Below, one piece after another: positions 8,631 to 16,551 of a stretch of DNA of 64,000 nt. This stretch comes from Maricaulis maris_C (GTDB lineage: Bacteria; Pseudomonadota; Alphaproteobacteria; Caulobacterales; Maricaulaceae), in assembly GCF_049116555.1 (NCBI RefSeq), contig NZ_JAGDYT010000014.1, positions 25,548 to 89,547 on the forward strand. The letters run 5' to 3'. Position 1 is the stretch's first letter. Each line of letters opens with the position of its first letter. A model generated the notes under the pieces. That model saw only the letters and a program-made list of their open reading frames with translations, searched no databases and was not told where the DNA came from. A program made the translations under genes and the position numbers.

Positions 8631-9083
8631 TCAGTCGCTCGGGAGGCCTTTTCTCATGCAAACGGTCTTGCCGCGGCAGGACACCACGACCCAGCCCAAA
8701 TGCTGATAAAGTCGGACATTCGCGGGCATTTCAACATGGGTGTTTAGACGCATTTCCTCAAAGCCCTGCTTGGTGGCTTCGCCCTCTGAAATCCGCATCA
8801 ATTCGCGACCAAGTCCCTTCCCGCAATGGTCAGGATGAACCGCCAGATTCGCGAGTTTCATGAATCCATCGCCGGCAACAAGAACAAGACCCGCGATGAT
8901 CTCGCCGCCCAGCAAGGCGACCCAGACCTGATTGTCGCGAATATCCTCCGCACACCCCTCCGATACCGCTGGCAAATCAGGGATCCGCGCCGCGTACCGG
9001 GCATAGGCCGCCTCCATACAGGCCGCCAAATCAGCAGCATCCGCTTCTTGGGCGCGGCGTATGGTCGGGGTCTGTGTCGTCAT
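8631..9083 (-). CDS. GNAT family N-acetyltransferase
   Basis: A 150-residue GNAT enzyme. The acetyl-CoA pyrophosphate loop is in HPDHCGKGLGRELM (R/QxxGxG/A pattern), preceded by LANLAVHP, the usual beta-4 strand. It begins IRRAQEADAADLAACMEAAYARY, the common first strand and helix. The acceptor could be a small molecule, an antibiotic or a protein; nothing nearby decides it. Single-gene unit on the minus strand. Confidence 0.85.
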   Translation of the reverse strand: MTTQTPTIRRAQEADAADLAACMEAAYARYAARIPDLPAVSEGCAEDIRDNQVWVALLGGEIIAGLVLVAGDGFMKLANLAVHPDHCGKGLGRELMRISEGEATKQGFEEMRLNTHVEMPANVRLYQHLGWVVVSCRGKTVCMRKGLPSD

Positions 9084-9285
9084 GTGATCGGGCCCGTCAC
9101 GCGCGTTCGAGTGTGAGAACTCATAGCCCGAACCCTGAAGGTGTGAAACCGGGTCGCCTCAGCCCCGAAAATGGCGGGCGCGTCTTTCGAGGCCTCTGCC
9201 AGAAATGTCGCGCAACCGCGCATGCGCGGCGATGCCTTGCGACGGTCTGAAGCACCAGACGAGACATTGTTGGCTGAGAGAAAAA

Positions 9286-9360
9286 TGGTGCCCGGGGGCG
9301 GAATTGAACCACCGACACGCGGATTTTCAATCCGCTGCTCTACCCCTGAGCTACCCGGGC
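9286..9360 (-). tRNA. tRNA-Phe(GAA)
   Basis: Read on the minus strand, a cloverleaf with acceptor GCCCGGG/CCCGGGC, D-arm AGCTCAGGGGTAGAGC, anticodon loop TTGAAAA (GAA), T-arm with GGTTCAATTCC and an encoded CCA end. It lies downstream of yacG in the murA–yacG block, an arrangement common in alphaproteobacteria. Confidence 0.95.
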
Positions 9361-9497
9361 ACCGTGTCGAACAGCTGCCTCGGCAGCCAATCGAGAGCGC
9401 GGTTTATAGGTCGGGCATGGATGCGTGTCCATGGCCCTTTTCAGCAAATTCACAACCGGTGGCAGTCATCATCGCACCATGGCGCCCGCGCGTGCCC

Positions 9498-9668
9498 CTA
9501 CTGATCTTCTTCGCTGGCCGGATTGTCTTCGGCGACGTCGGCAGCCTCGCCGGGAATGGCATAGGAACCGCTCACCCATTTGCCCAGGTCGACATCAGCA
9601 CATCGCTTGGAACAGAAGGGTTTGAACTCGGGGTCGGCCGGCTGGCGGCAAATCGGACATTTCATCAT
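9498..9668 (-). CDS. yacG: DNA gyrase inhibitor YacG (zinc-binding)
   Basis: A 56-residue protein with the YacG zinc site: CPIC near the N-terminus and CSKRC about 13 residues later, then DLGKWVSGSYAIPGE and an acidic tail. YacG binds GyrB and inhibits gyrase in E. coli. Two adjacent ATGs (9668, 9665) follow AAAGGAG, so the start is here. The frame stays open upstream through an Asp-Pro repeat encoded by a hexanucleotide repeat, which I do not count as part of the gene. It follows the RNase E/G gene. Confidence 0.9.
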   Translation of the reverse strand: MMKCPICRQPADPEFKPFCSKRCADVDLGKWVSGSYAIPGEAADVAEDNPASEEDQ

Positions 9669-9700
9669 GTGTCTCCTTTGCGGGAGCGAATGGACAGGAC

Positions 9701-9748
9701 CTGGGCCCGGGTCTGGGCCTGGGTCTGGGTCTGGGTCTGGGTCTGGGT
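9701..9748. repeat. Hexanucleotide tandem repeat (CTGGGT)n
   Basis: Eight tandem 6-base units read on the plus strand; the last five (9719–9748) are identical CTGGGT and the first three are variants. The array fills most of the gap between the RNase E/G stop codon, whose last base is the last repeat base, and the yacG ribosome-binding site. On the coding strand, in the yacG frame, it would encode Asp/Gly-Pro pairs. Such arrays can change length by slippage. Confidence 0.9.
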
Positions 9749-10821
9749 CAGGCGCGAGCGACGCGGCACTCATGCCGGTCAAGATCGGTCTGTTCGGCCA
9801 GCTCGAAGCGCGGACCAATCCGGTCTGTCAGAGCCGCACGCCAGGCGATGGCATCGCTGCCAAGCCAGGCAAAGACCTCACCCGGTACGGCCAGGCGCAG
9901 CTTGCGGGCCCGGTCATGCCGCGCCTCGCCTTCCAGGCGGCGCAAGGCCGCCAGGGCGGCCGTCTCGACAGTGAGGCGGCCATCGGCCTCCAGCATGATC
10001 TCGGACAGGGTGCGACCACGACGCTGGCGGGCCACTTCGCCAATACAGAATTGCGAGAGCGGGGCCACATCGACCTTGGCCCTGTCACGGCGGAAAGCAC
10101 CGCGCAGGGTCTGCTCGACCGCCTTGCGATCGGGCTGGCCACGCATGTGCACGAAATCGATCGCCAGCAGGCCGCCAATCCCGCGCATACGCGCTTGACG
10201 GGCCACTTCCTTGGCGGCGGAATTATTGAGCTGAACGGCCAGCTGGGCCGCATTGCCCTGGCCCTTGCGGCCATCGGCATCCACGTCGACCGTCGTCATC
10301 GCGCGCGTGGTCTCGATATAGAGCGAGCCTCCCCCCGGAATCGCCACACCCGGCAGGAGGGCGTCATCGAAGGCTGCCGCGAGATCATGATCGGTCTCAT
10401 CGGCCCAGATGGCCTCGGCATCGCCGAAGACACGCACCAGGCGCTGGGCGATGATTTCCGCCGGCTCGAGACAATCGGGAGCATCGCCCGGCTCGACCTC
10501 GACGAGACCCAGATTCGGCCCCTTCTCGGCATAGGCTTCGCGAGCCACGCGAACTCCGATGGCGGCGCCCTCGTGCAGACCCTTGGGACGCCCGGACTTG
10601 CCAAAGGGCAGGAAGCCTTCCTCGCCGATACCCAGATCGACAAAGGCGGCATTGAGTGCCGGCTCGACGCGCTTTACCCGACCGCGAAAGATCTCGCCTT
10701 CAATGGCCCGCTGCCCGGCTTCCGACCAACGTTCGAGATGAAGCTCGACAAGGCGCCCATTCTCCGCCACGGCGGCGCGGGTTTCGCCGATATTTTCCTC
10801 GATCAGGATCTGACGATTCAT
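9748..10821 (-). CDS. Short ribonuclease E/G family protein
   Basis: A 357-residue member of the RNase E/G family, shorter than E. coli RNase G (489 residues). It starts MNRQILIEENIGETRAAV, has an S1-like segment (FRGRVKRVEPALNAAFVDLG) near residues 45–70, and keeps both catalytic aspartates in DFVHMR and RRDRAK. I do not see the CPxCxG zinc link or the C-terminal dimer domain, so this is the short form found beside maf and yacG in alphaproteobacteria. The ATG at 10821 overlaps the maf stop (ATGA, 10818–10821). Its role is probably RNA processing, but activity without the zinc link is uncertain. Confidence 0.85.
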   Translation of the reverse strand: MNRQILIEENIGETRAAVAENGRLVELHLERWSEAGQRAIEGEIFRGRVKRVEPALNAAFVDLGIGEEGFLPFGKSGRPKGLHEGAAIGVRVAREAYAEKGPNLGLVEVEPGDAPDCLEPAEIIAQRLVRVFGDAEAIWADETDHDLAAAFDDALLPGVAIPGGGSLYIETTRAMTTVDVDADGRKGQGNAAQLAVQLNNSAAKEVARQARMRGIGGLLAIDFVHMRGQPDRKAVEQTLRGAFRRDRAKVDVAPLSQFCIGEVARQRRGRTLSEIMLEADGRLTVETAALAALRRLEGEARHDRARKLRLAVPGEVFAWLGSDAIAWRAALTDRIGPRFELAEQTDLDRHECRVARA

Positions 10822-11444
10822 GACGTCTCTGCCTCGCCCATGCGCGCCGTCGCTGGATAGCCCAACCCCGTCAGCATATTGGCGGTCTCGTAAAGCGGCA
10901 GCCCCACGACACCGGTGAAGGAGCCGATCAGATTGATGACAAAACAGCCGGCCCGGCCCTGAATGGCATAACCACCCGCCTTCCCCCGCCATTCGCCGGA
11001 GGCGAGATAGGCGGCGATTTCCGGCTCGGACAAGCGCTTGAACTTGACCCGAGTCTCCACGACCCGCGCCGCAAAGCGACCATCCGGGGCACGTGCAGCA
11101 ATCCCGGTGAAGACCCGGTGATTGCGCCCCGACAGCAGGTCCAGACAGCGTCGGGCCTCGGCTTCGTCCTCGGTCTTGGGCAGAACCCGCCGACCGACGC
11201 CGACCACCGTGTCGGCCGCCAGTACAAAGGCATCCTCGGCGCCGGGATGGGCCATGGCTTTTTCCTGCGCAAGGCGCAAGGCGAGAGGCCCGGGCAGCTC
11301 GCCGGGTATCTCGTGCTCATCGATATGAGTGGGTTCGACCGCGTCAGGGGTCAGGCCCGCCCCGCTCAACAAGTCGAAGCGTCGGGGCGAGGCACTGGCC
11401 AGGATCAGGCGCGGGCGGGGGTGTGCCCTGTCGGCAAGCGTCAT
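10818..11444 (-). CDS. maf: Maf family nucleoside triphosphate pyrophosphatase
   Basis: A 208-residue Maf protein. The N-terminal LILASASPRRFDLLSGAGL is the family signature, and AADTVV with GRNHRVFTG and GGYAIQGRAGCF complete the active-site region. Maf enzymes hydrolyse non-canonical or methylated nucleotides to monophosphates. It starts 25 bases after infA and overlaps the RNase E/G start downstream, so it belongs to the same operon. Confidence 0.92.
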   Translation of the reverse strand: MTLADRAHPRPRLILASASPRRFDLLSGAGLTPDAVEPTHIDEHEIPGELPGPLALRLAQEKAMAHPGAEDAFVLAADTVVGVGRRVLPKTEDEAEARRCLDLLSGRNHRVFTGIAARAPDGRFAARVVETRVKFKRLSEPEIAAYLASGEWRGKAGGYAIQGRAGCFVINLIGSFTGVVGLPLYETANMLTGLGYPATARMGEAETS

Positions 11445-11469
11445 CGCGTCACCACGCCGGCCCTCATGC

Positions 11470-11688
11470 TTACTTGAAGCGATAGGTGATCCGGCCCTTG
11501 GTCAGATCATAGGGCGTCATCTCGACCAGCACTTTGTCACCGGCGAGAACGCGAATACGGTTCTTGCGCATCTTGCCCGCCGTGTGGGCAATGATTTCAT
11601 GTTCATTCTCGAGTTTGACCCGGAAGGTCGCATTCGGAAGCAGTTCCGTGACTTCGCCCGGGAACTCCAACAACTCTTCTTTCGCCAT
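11470..11688 (-). CDS. infA: Translation initiation factor IF-1
   Basis: A 72-residue protein matching IF-1 along its full length: a single S1/OB domain with FPGEVTELLPNATFRVKLEN, HTAGKMRKNRIRVLAGD and PYDLTKGRITYRFK. It assists initiator tRNA selection on the 30S subunit. GAGGAG precedes the ATG. It is the most conserved marker in the window. Confidence 0.98.
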   Translation of the reverse strand: MAKEELLEFPGEVTELLPNATFRVKLENEHEIIAHTAGKMRKNRIRVLAGDKVLVEMTPYDLTKGRITYRFK

Positions 11689-11808
11689 GCGGCTCCTCGT
11701 TTCCGGCCCTGTGTGGGCACAAAAATTGGGGTGTAACGTCCGACTCGCCGAGCGAGCGGCGCACCGGAGCGCGCTGTATACTCCCTCTCACCGGCAAAAG
11801 TCGAGACG

Positions 11809-12243
11809 TCAGGCGCTTTTTGGGGTGGGTTCCCACTGCGCAACCTGCGCCGCGATGGCGTCACGGGTTTCGCGATAGGCCGCAATCTTCATGTCGCGAT
11901 TGCCGCCGGTCTCGCTGGGATCCGGAATTGGCCAGGCCTGGAACTCCGCCCCGGTCCGCGCGGCATACTCCTTGGCCATGCGGTCGGCTGCGGTGGACAG
12001 CGAGACAATTATGTCGGCCGGCGGTTCTCCGACTCCATTGAGGGCGATAGGTGAGAAGTCTTCCAGATCGACCTTCTTCTCCAGCATGACCGAGACCATG
12101 AAGGGATCGACGAAAGCCGCCGGGATGACACCGCAGGATCGGGCCGTGGCCTCATTCCCGAAACGCAGGCGCCAGAGGGCTTCGCCCATGGGCGAGCGGA
12201 TCGCATTGCGACCACACACGAAGAGCACAGATGGCAGGCTCAT
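11809..12243 (-). CDS. Low-molecular-weight phosphatase family protein
   Basis: A 144-residue protein of the low-molecular-weight tyrosine phosphatase/arsenate reductase fold. The P-loop CGRNAIRS sits near residues 10–17 (CX5R followed by Ser), and PDPSETGG supplies the late aspartate. The substrate is unknown; the family is commonly found between UPF0262 and infA in alphaproteobacteria. It overlaps the UPF0262 stop by 4 bases (ATGA, 12240–12243). Confidence 0.85.
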   Translation of the reverse strand: MSLPSVLFVCGRNAIRSPMGEALWRLRFGNEATARSCGVIPAAFVDPFMVSVMLEKKVDLEDFSPIALNGVGEPPADIIVSLSTAADRMAKEYAARTGAEFQAWPIPDPSETGGNRDMKIAAYRETRDAIAAQVAQWEPTPKSA

Positions 12244-12722
12244 GACGCGGCCCGCCGATGCAGGGCGCAGATCAGGGTGAACAGGCGGCGCGCGGTGTCG
12301 AAATCGACTTCGATCTTGCCGGTCAGGCGTTCGCGCAGCAGCGTGGAGCCCTCATTATGCACGCCACGCCGGGCCATATCGATGGCCTCGATCCGTTCCA
12401 GCGGCGCATCGCGAACGGCTTCGTAATAGCTCTCGCAGATCAGGAAATAGTCCTTGATGATCCGGCGGAGCGGCCCCAGCGCGAAAACGAAGCCGTGCAC
12501 CGGTGTGTTATTCTCCTGGCGCACATCAAAGACCAGCCGGTCGTGCTCGATCGCGAGGCGCAATGCAAATGGACCATCGGCGTCGCCGTCGGGCCGAAAG
12601 CGATTGCCTTCGAGAAGGTCCGCGATTGCCACACGGCGCTCGTGATCGGCATTGACGTCACCCGGCCCCATGCTGGCGCCATCCAGGTCGATACTGACAA
12701 TCCTGTCTCCGGACTGGCTCAT
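12240..12722 (-). CDS. UPF0262 family protein
   Basis: A 160-residue protein recognised as UPF0262 from RIVSIDLD, PFALRLAIEHDRLVFDV, LGPLRRIIKDYFLICESYYEA and ARRGVHNEGSTLLRERLTGK. The function is not known; the family is largely alphaproteobacterial. It overlaps DUF2948 upstream and the phosphatase downstream by 4 bases each. In many relatives hisD lies between DUF2948 and this gene; here it does not. Confidence 0.9.
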   Translation of the reverse strand: MSQSGDRIVSIDLDGASMGPGDVNADHERRVAIADLLEGNRFRPDGDADGPFALRLAIEHDRLVFDVRQENNTPVHGFVFALGPLRRIIKDYFLICESYYEAVRDAPLERIEAIDMARRGVHNEGSTLLRERLTGKIEVDFDTARRLFTLICALHRRAAS

Positions 12723-13186
12723 GAATCGGGTGTCTCTCCGTCAGCCGCATCGACGTCTGCGTCGAGGGCATGTTCCGGCCGGGCTGATGCCCGCCAGGGG
12801 CGAGACAGGTCAACCATGACCACATCCAGGCATTCGACATCAAGGCGCAGCTCACCGCCACCGGAAAATGTGCAAATTACCTGTCCGGACGGCATTTCGC
12901 CCGTTTCGAAGCGCAGGGAGAGCAGATTGACCACCGCATCCTCGGCACCCTGTCGGATATTGGCCGAGCGCGCGGCCGTGACCTGACCGATCTGGACACC
13001 GCAACGCACCCGCCGGTCACGCCGCCCGGATTCCCAGCAGAAGCGGTTGAAGGCCATGGTGAAGGCGCGCTCGCGGCGTGAATAGACGAAATCCCCCAAC
13101 AGGGCCACGGCATCCTGGAGCGCCGTCGAAACCGCCTGCAAGTCCTGCTCGTCCAGCGCGGTCAGTCGCAAGGGAGAAACCATCAT
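12719..13186 (-). CDS. DUF2948 family protein
   Basis: A 155-residue protein resembling DUF2948: LRLTALDEQDLQAVSTALQDAVAL at the N-terminus, RRERAFTMAFNRFCWE in the middle and GGGELRLDVECLDVVMVDL near the end. The function is unknown. It starts 14 bases after murA and overlaps UPF0262 by 4 bases, so it is co-transcribed in the murA block. I recognise the family mainly by this motif set and its position. Confidence 0.8.
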   Translation of the reverse strand: MMVSPLRLTALDEQDLQAVSTALQDAVALLGDFVYSRRERAFTMAFNRFCWESGRRDRRVRCGVQIGQVTAARSANIRQGAEDAVVNLLSLRFETGEMPSGQVICTFSGGGELRLDVECLDVVMVDLSRPWRASARPEHALDADVDAADGETPDS

Positions 13187-13200
13187 ATGACGTCCTGTAT

Positions 13201-14472
13201 TCAGTCCCCGTCGGGCAAGCGTTCAATGCGGGCGCCACAGCCTGACAACTTGGCCTCGAGCCGCTCGAAGCCTCGATCAAGATGATAGACCCGGTTGACC
13301 ACGGTTTCGCCCTCGGCGGCAAGACCGGCGATAACCAGACTGACCGAGGCGCGCAGATCCGTTGCCATCACCGGCGCACCGCGCAGGCGGTCGACACCGC
13401 GCACAACCGCCTCATTGCCATGCACCGTGATATCGGCACCAAGGCGCGCGAGTTCGGGGGCATGCATGAACCGGTTTTCGAAAATTGTCTCTCGGATCAC
13501 CGAAGACCCGTTGGCCAATGCCATCACCGCCATGAATTGCGCCTGGGCGTCGGTGGGAAAGCCCGGGAAGGGCTGGGTCTCGATATCGACACTGTCCAGA
13601 CGACTGCCATTGCGGGCCACGCGGACACCATCGGCAACGGCTTCAACCGATACGCCGGCCTCGGTCATGGACGACCACAGAGCCTTGTTGTGGGCCAGCA
13701 CGGCGCCCTCCAGCACCGTGTCGCCGCCCGCCGCGGCGACGGCCAGGGCGTAGGTCGCGGTCTCGATCCGGTCAGCCACGACCTTGTGGGTCACGCCGGA
13801 CAGACGGGACTGGCCCTGGATGCGGATAGTCGAGGTCCCCGCCCCTTCAATGGTGGCGCCCATGGCGCTCAGGCAATCCGCGAGATCGACGATCTCGGGC
13901 TCGCGCGCCGCATTTTCGATCACGCTCTCGCCACGCGCCAGGGAGGCGGCCAGCATGGCATGTTCGGTCGCGCCGACCGAGGCGAACGGCAAATCGATCT
14001 CGCCACCGACCAGACCGCCGGACGGGGCCTTGGCCGTGACATAGCCCTCGGCAATCTCGATCTCTGCCCCCAGCGCCTTGAGCGCCTTGAGGTGCAGATC
14101 CACCGGGCGCGCGCCGATGGCACAGCCGCCGGGCAAGGAGACACGGGCATGGCCCTCACGGGCAAGCAGCGGCCCGAGTACGTTGAAGCTGGCGCGCATT
14201 TTCCGCACCAGGTCATAGGGCGCAAAAGTATCGCTGATCTCGGCAGCGTGCAGACGCAGCCGGGCCGGTTCCGAATCGCTGACCTCGACACCCAGTTCGG
14301 CCAGCAAATGCCCCAGGAAGCGGCTGTCGGCGAGGCGCGGCATCCGGGTGAGGATGAGCGGCTCATCCGTCAGCAATGCGGCGGCCATCAGTTTGAGCGC
14401 CGAGTTCTTGGCCCCGCTGATATCGATTCGACCTTCAAGGCGCGCGCCGCCCTGGATGACAATCCGGTCCAT
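13201..14472 (-). CDS. murA: UDP-N-acetylglucosamine 1-carboxyvinyltransferase
   Basis: A 423-residue MurA, the usual length. It transfers enolpyruvate from PEP to UDP-GlcNAc, the first committed step of peptidoglycan synthesis. SGAKNSALKLMAA is at the N-terminus, and the catalytic Cys117 lies in LPGGCAIGARPVD, so the enzyme should be sensitive to fosfomycin at that residue. AAGGAG precedes the ATG. It is the first large gene of the minus-strand housekeeping operon that runs through infA to yacG. Confidence 0.97.
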   Translation of the reverse strand: MDRIVIQGGARLEGRIDISGAKNSALKLMAAALLTDEPLILTRMPRLADSRFLGHLLAELGVEVSDSEPARLRLHAAEISDTFAPYDLVRKMRASFNVLGPLLAREGHARVSLPGGCAIGARPVDLHLKALKALGAEIEIAEGYVTAKAPSGGLVGGEIDLPFASVGATEHAMLAASLARGESVIENAAREPEIVDLADCLSAMGATIEGAGTSTIRIQGQSRLSGVTHKVVADRIETATYALAVAAAGGDTVLEGAVLAHNKALWSSMTEAGVSVEAVADGVRVARNGSRLDSVDIETQPFPGFPTDAQAQFMAVMALANGSSVIRETIFENRFMHAPELARLGADITVHGNEAVVRGVDRLRGAPVMATDLRASVSLVIAGLAAEGETVVNRVYHLDRGFERLEAKLSGCGARIERLPDGD

Positions 14473-14547
14473 GAGAACTCCTTAAAACCCTGATGCGCTT
14501 GGCATGACTTGAACAGATCGCCATCCCAGAGCCCGATCCGGGCGGCA

Positions 14548-14757
14548 TTATGACGGGTCGGTGGGCTTTTCTGAGGCGGTTTGTGCAGCCGCACTGTCAT
14601 TTTCCGTCGGCACGTCATCCGGCTTGCGGGCTGCGGCCTTGCGCCGACGCAGATTGGCGCGCAGCGCCTCGGCCAGGCGCGCTTCCCGGCTGTTTGGCGC
14701 GGCTTGGACGCGTTTCTGACGTGGCGGCTTGGCGGGGGGATCGGTGGGCGTGTTCAT
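14548..14757 (-). CDS. Small basic conserved hypothetical protein
   Basis: A 69-residue protein with a basic helical core SREARLAEALRANLRRRKAAARK flanked by Pro-, Lys- and Thr-rich disordered ends. Small proteins with this core occur near murA in several alphaproteobacteria as I remember them. The ATG at 14757 is chosen; another in frame at 14769 would add four residues. No clear ribosome-binding site precedes either. It lies 75 bases upstream of murA, on the same strand. Confidence 0.6.
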   Translation of the reverse strand: MNTPTDPPAKPPRQKRVQAAPNSREARLAEALRANLRRRKAAARKPDDVPTENDSAAAQTASEKPTDPS

Positions 14758-14861
14758 GCAATTGGTCATGTCGAACGCTGCACATCACGTCAAGACACTC
14801 TTGGCGTGGCGGCGGGCTTGCGTTATATGCCCGGCTCTCGCTCGCCGAAAGGCGACCCGGC

Positions 14862-14936
14862 GCCGCTATAGCTCAGGGGTAGAGCGTTCCCTTGGTAAGG
14901 GAGAGGTCGAGTGTTCAATTCACTCTAGCGGCACCA
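14862..14936 (+). tRNA. tRNA-Thr(GGT)
   Basis: Acceptor GCCGCTA/TAGCGGC, D-arm AGCTCAGGGGTAGAGC, anticodon loop TTGGTAA (GGT), T-arm with GTTCAATTC and an encoded CCA. It is complete, unlike the second tRNA-Thr at the right end of the window. Confidence 0.95.
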
Positions 14937-15064
14937 TTCCTCGCACATCATTGTAGAGCCACCCCTTTGGGGACGAGGCTTGTCGTCACCGTCCTGTCTG
15001 GTATTGGCAGTAGGGATGGGCTGCACGGGCGAGATCCTGCGCGGCGGGGAAGACGGGGGACACT

Positions 15065-15532
15065 GTGCGACTATTCCGATCGGACTGGATCAGGGCCGGT
15101 GGCGCCGTTGCGGTCGCCATGTCCACTGCGACCTATATCATCGGCACTCACTCGCCTGCCAACGTGGCGCAGAGTGCCGACTCCGTCGTCTACAGCATTC
15201 TTCACATGACCGAGCGCATGGCGGACCGGCAGGCTTGCCCACTCGATCTCGGCCAAGCCCGCGCGCTCATCGAGCAGCAGCACGCCACATCCGGCCTGAC
15301 GCTCGAATACAGCCCGCTTGCCGATGGCCCCGATGTTCTGCTGCACGCATTCTCCGCAGAGCACACAATTTCCGATACCGACACACCGGCCCGGTGTTCA
15401 TGGACAATCGAGATCAGCTATCAGGGCCAGTCCCTGGTCCACCGGGCGGTAACTGAGCCCGCAGAGCTACCGGCAAGTCCGGTCGGCTTGTCGGCCGAGA
15501 CGGGCAGTCTGATCTCGGCACCGAATCGATGA
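15065..15532 (+). CDS. Hypothetical exported or membrane-anchored protein
   Basis: A 155-residue protein with an N-terminal hydrophobic stretch (about residues 10–28) after a basic start, consistent with a signal anchor. The rest is soluble with two cysteines (in ADRQACPLDLG and PARCSWTIEI) that could pair in the periplasm. Its stop overlaps the start of the iminopeptidase (ATGA, 15529–15532), so the two are coupled. I do not recognise the family. Confidence 0.6.
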   Translation: MRLFRSDWIRAGGAVAVAMSTATYIIGTHSPANVAQSADSVVYSILHMTERMADRQACPLDLGQARALIEQQHATSGLTLEYSPLADGPDVLLHAFSAEHTISDTDTPARCSWTIEISYQGQSLVHRAVTEPAELPASPVGLSAETGSLISAPNR

Positions 15533-16551
15533 GCGCCTTCTTTCCAGAGCCGGTCGTCCGGCGCGAAGGCCGCCTCGCAGTCAGTGACGGGCATGAACTG
15601 CATTGGGAGTGCTGCGGCAACCCGCAGGGCTTGCCACTGGTCTTCCTGCACGGCGGGCCGGGTTCAGGCATTTCGCCCAAATTCCGGCGCATGTTTGACC
15701 CTGCCATCTATAATTTGATCCTGTTCGACCAGCGTGGCACCGGACGCTCGACACCGCATCTGTCAGTGACCGGCAACACCACGCAGCATCTTGTCGCCGA
15801 CATCGAGGCCCTGCGAGCCCATCTCGGGCTTGATTGCTGGATGGTGTTCGGTCCTTCCTGGGGGTCCACCCTCGCCCTCGTTTACGCCCAGACCCATCCC
15901 GAGGCTGTCAGCGCACTCGTCGTGGAGGCCGTTTTCGCGGCGCGTCCGGATGAGCTGAGCTGGTGGCACGGGCCTGACGGTGCGCGGCGCTTTTTTCCGG
16001 ATGCTTTCGCCGACTTCATCGCGCCGGTCCCCGCCGCGCTGCGAAACGACCACACGGCGATTGCCCATTGGTATCTCGACGCCATGCAGGCCGAGATCGC
16101 CGCTGGAATGCCGGACCTGGCCGGGCTGGAACAGCCAGAGACGCCACTGGAAACCCTTCGCAACTCAGCCCTTTATCGCTGGACCGAGTATGAGGACCGG
16201 ATGTCCTATCTCGACAATCCGGCCGAGTCCGTGCGCGCCGGGTTGAGCGTTCGAGGCCGGAACTTCCTCGCGGCCCATTCACTCATTGAAGCGCATTATT
16301 TCAGCCACGCCTGTTTCCTGGAACCAAACGAGATTTTCAACCGGGCGGGTCGTCTCGCCGAGATCCCGATGGGGATACTCCACTCGCGCTATGACATGAT
16401 CTGCCCGGCGCGCGTGGCATTTGACCTGGCCGAGGCGTGCCCGCATGCCGATTTTCGTCTGGTCGCCGTCAACGGGCACGGCATGACCGACGCCACACAG
16501 CGTGAACTGAACAATCTGATGGCCGATTTGACGGCCTCACTCACCGCCTAG
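15529..16551 (+). CDS. pip: Proline iminopeptidase-type alpha/beta hydrolase
   Basis: A 340-residue peptidase of family S33. HGGPGSGISP forms the oxyanion loop, DQRGTGRSTPH is the family signature, and the nucleophile elbow is GPSWGS (usually GGSWGS). The general base is in VNGHGMTD. Such enzymes release N-terminal proline from small peptides in the cytoplasm. It is translationally coupled to the preceding small gene and convergent with the DUF2793 gene; the two stop codons share CTAG (16548–16551). Confidence 0.88.
   Translation: MSAFFPEPVVRREGRLAVSDGHELHWECCGNPQGLPLVFLHGGPGSGISPKFRRMFDPAIYNLILFDQRGTGRSTPHLSVTGNTTQHLVADIEALRAHLGLDCWMVFGPSWGSTLALVYAQTHPEAVSALVVEAVFAARPDELSWWHGPDGARRFFPDAFADFIAPVPAALRNDHTAIAHWYLDAMQAEIAAGMPDLAGLEQPETPLETLRNSALYRWTEYEDRMSYLDNPAESVRAGLSVRGRNFLAAHSLIEAHYFSHACFLEPNEIFNRAGRLAEIPMGILHSRYDMICPARVAFDLAEACPHADFRLVAVNGHGMTDATQRELNNLMADLTASLTA

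Noticed and set aside
9580..10860. 426-residue plus-strand frame opposite the RNase E/G gene
   Set aside because: Antisense to a recognised enzyme. It also spans the hexanucleotide array and the yacG region.
13282..14493. 403-residue plus-strand frame opposite murA
   Set aside because: Antisense to MurA with its catalytic cysteine; a shadow.
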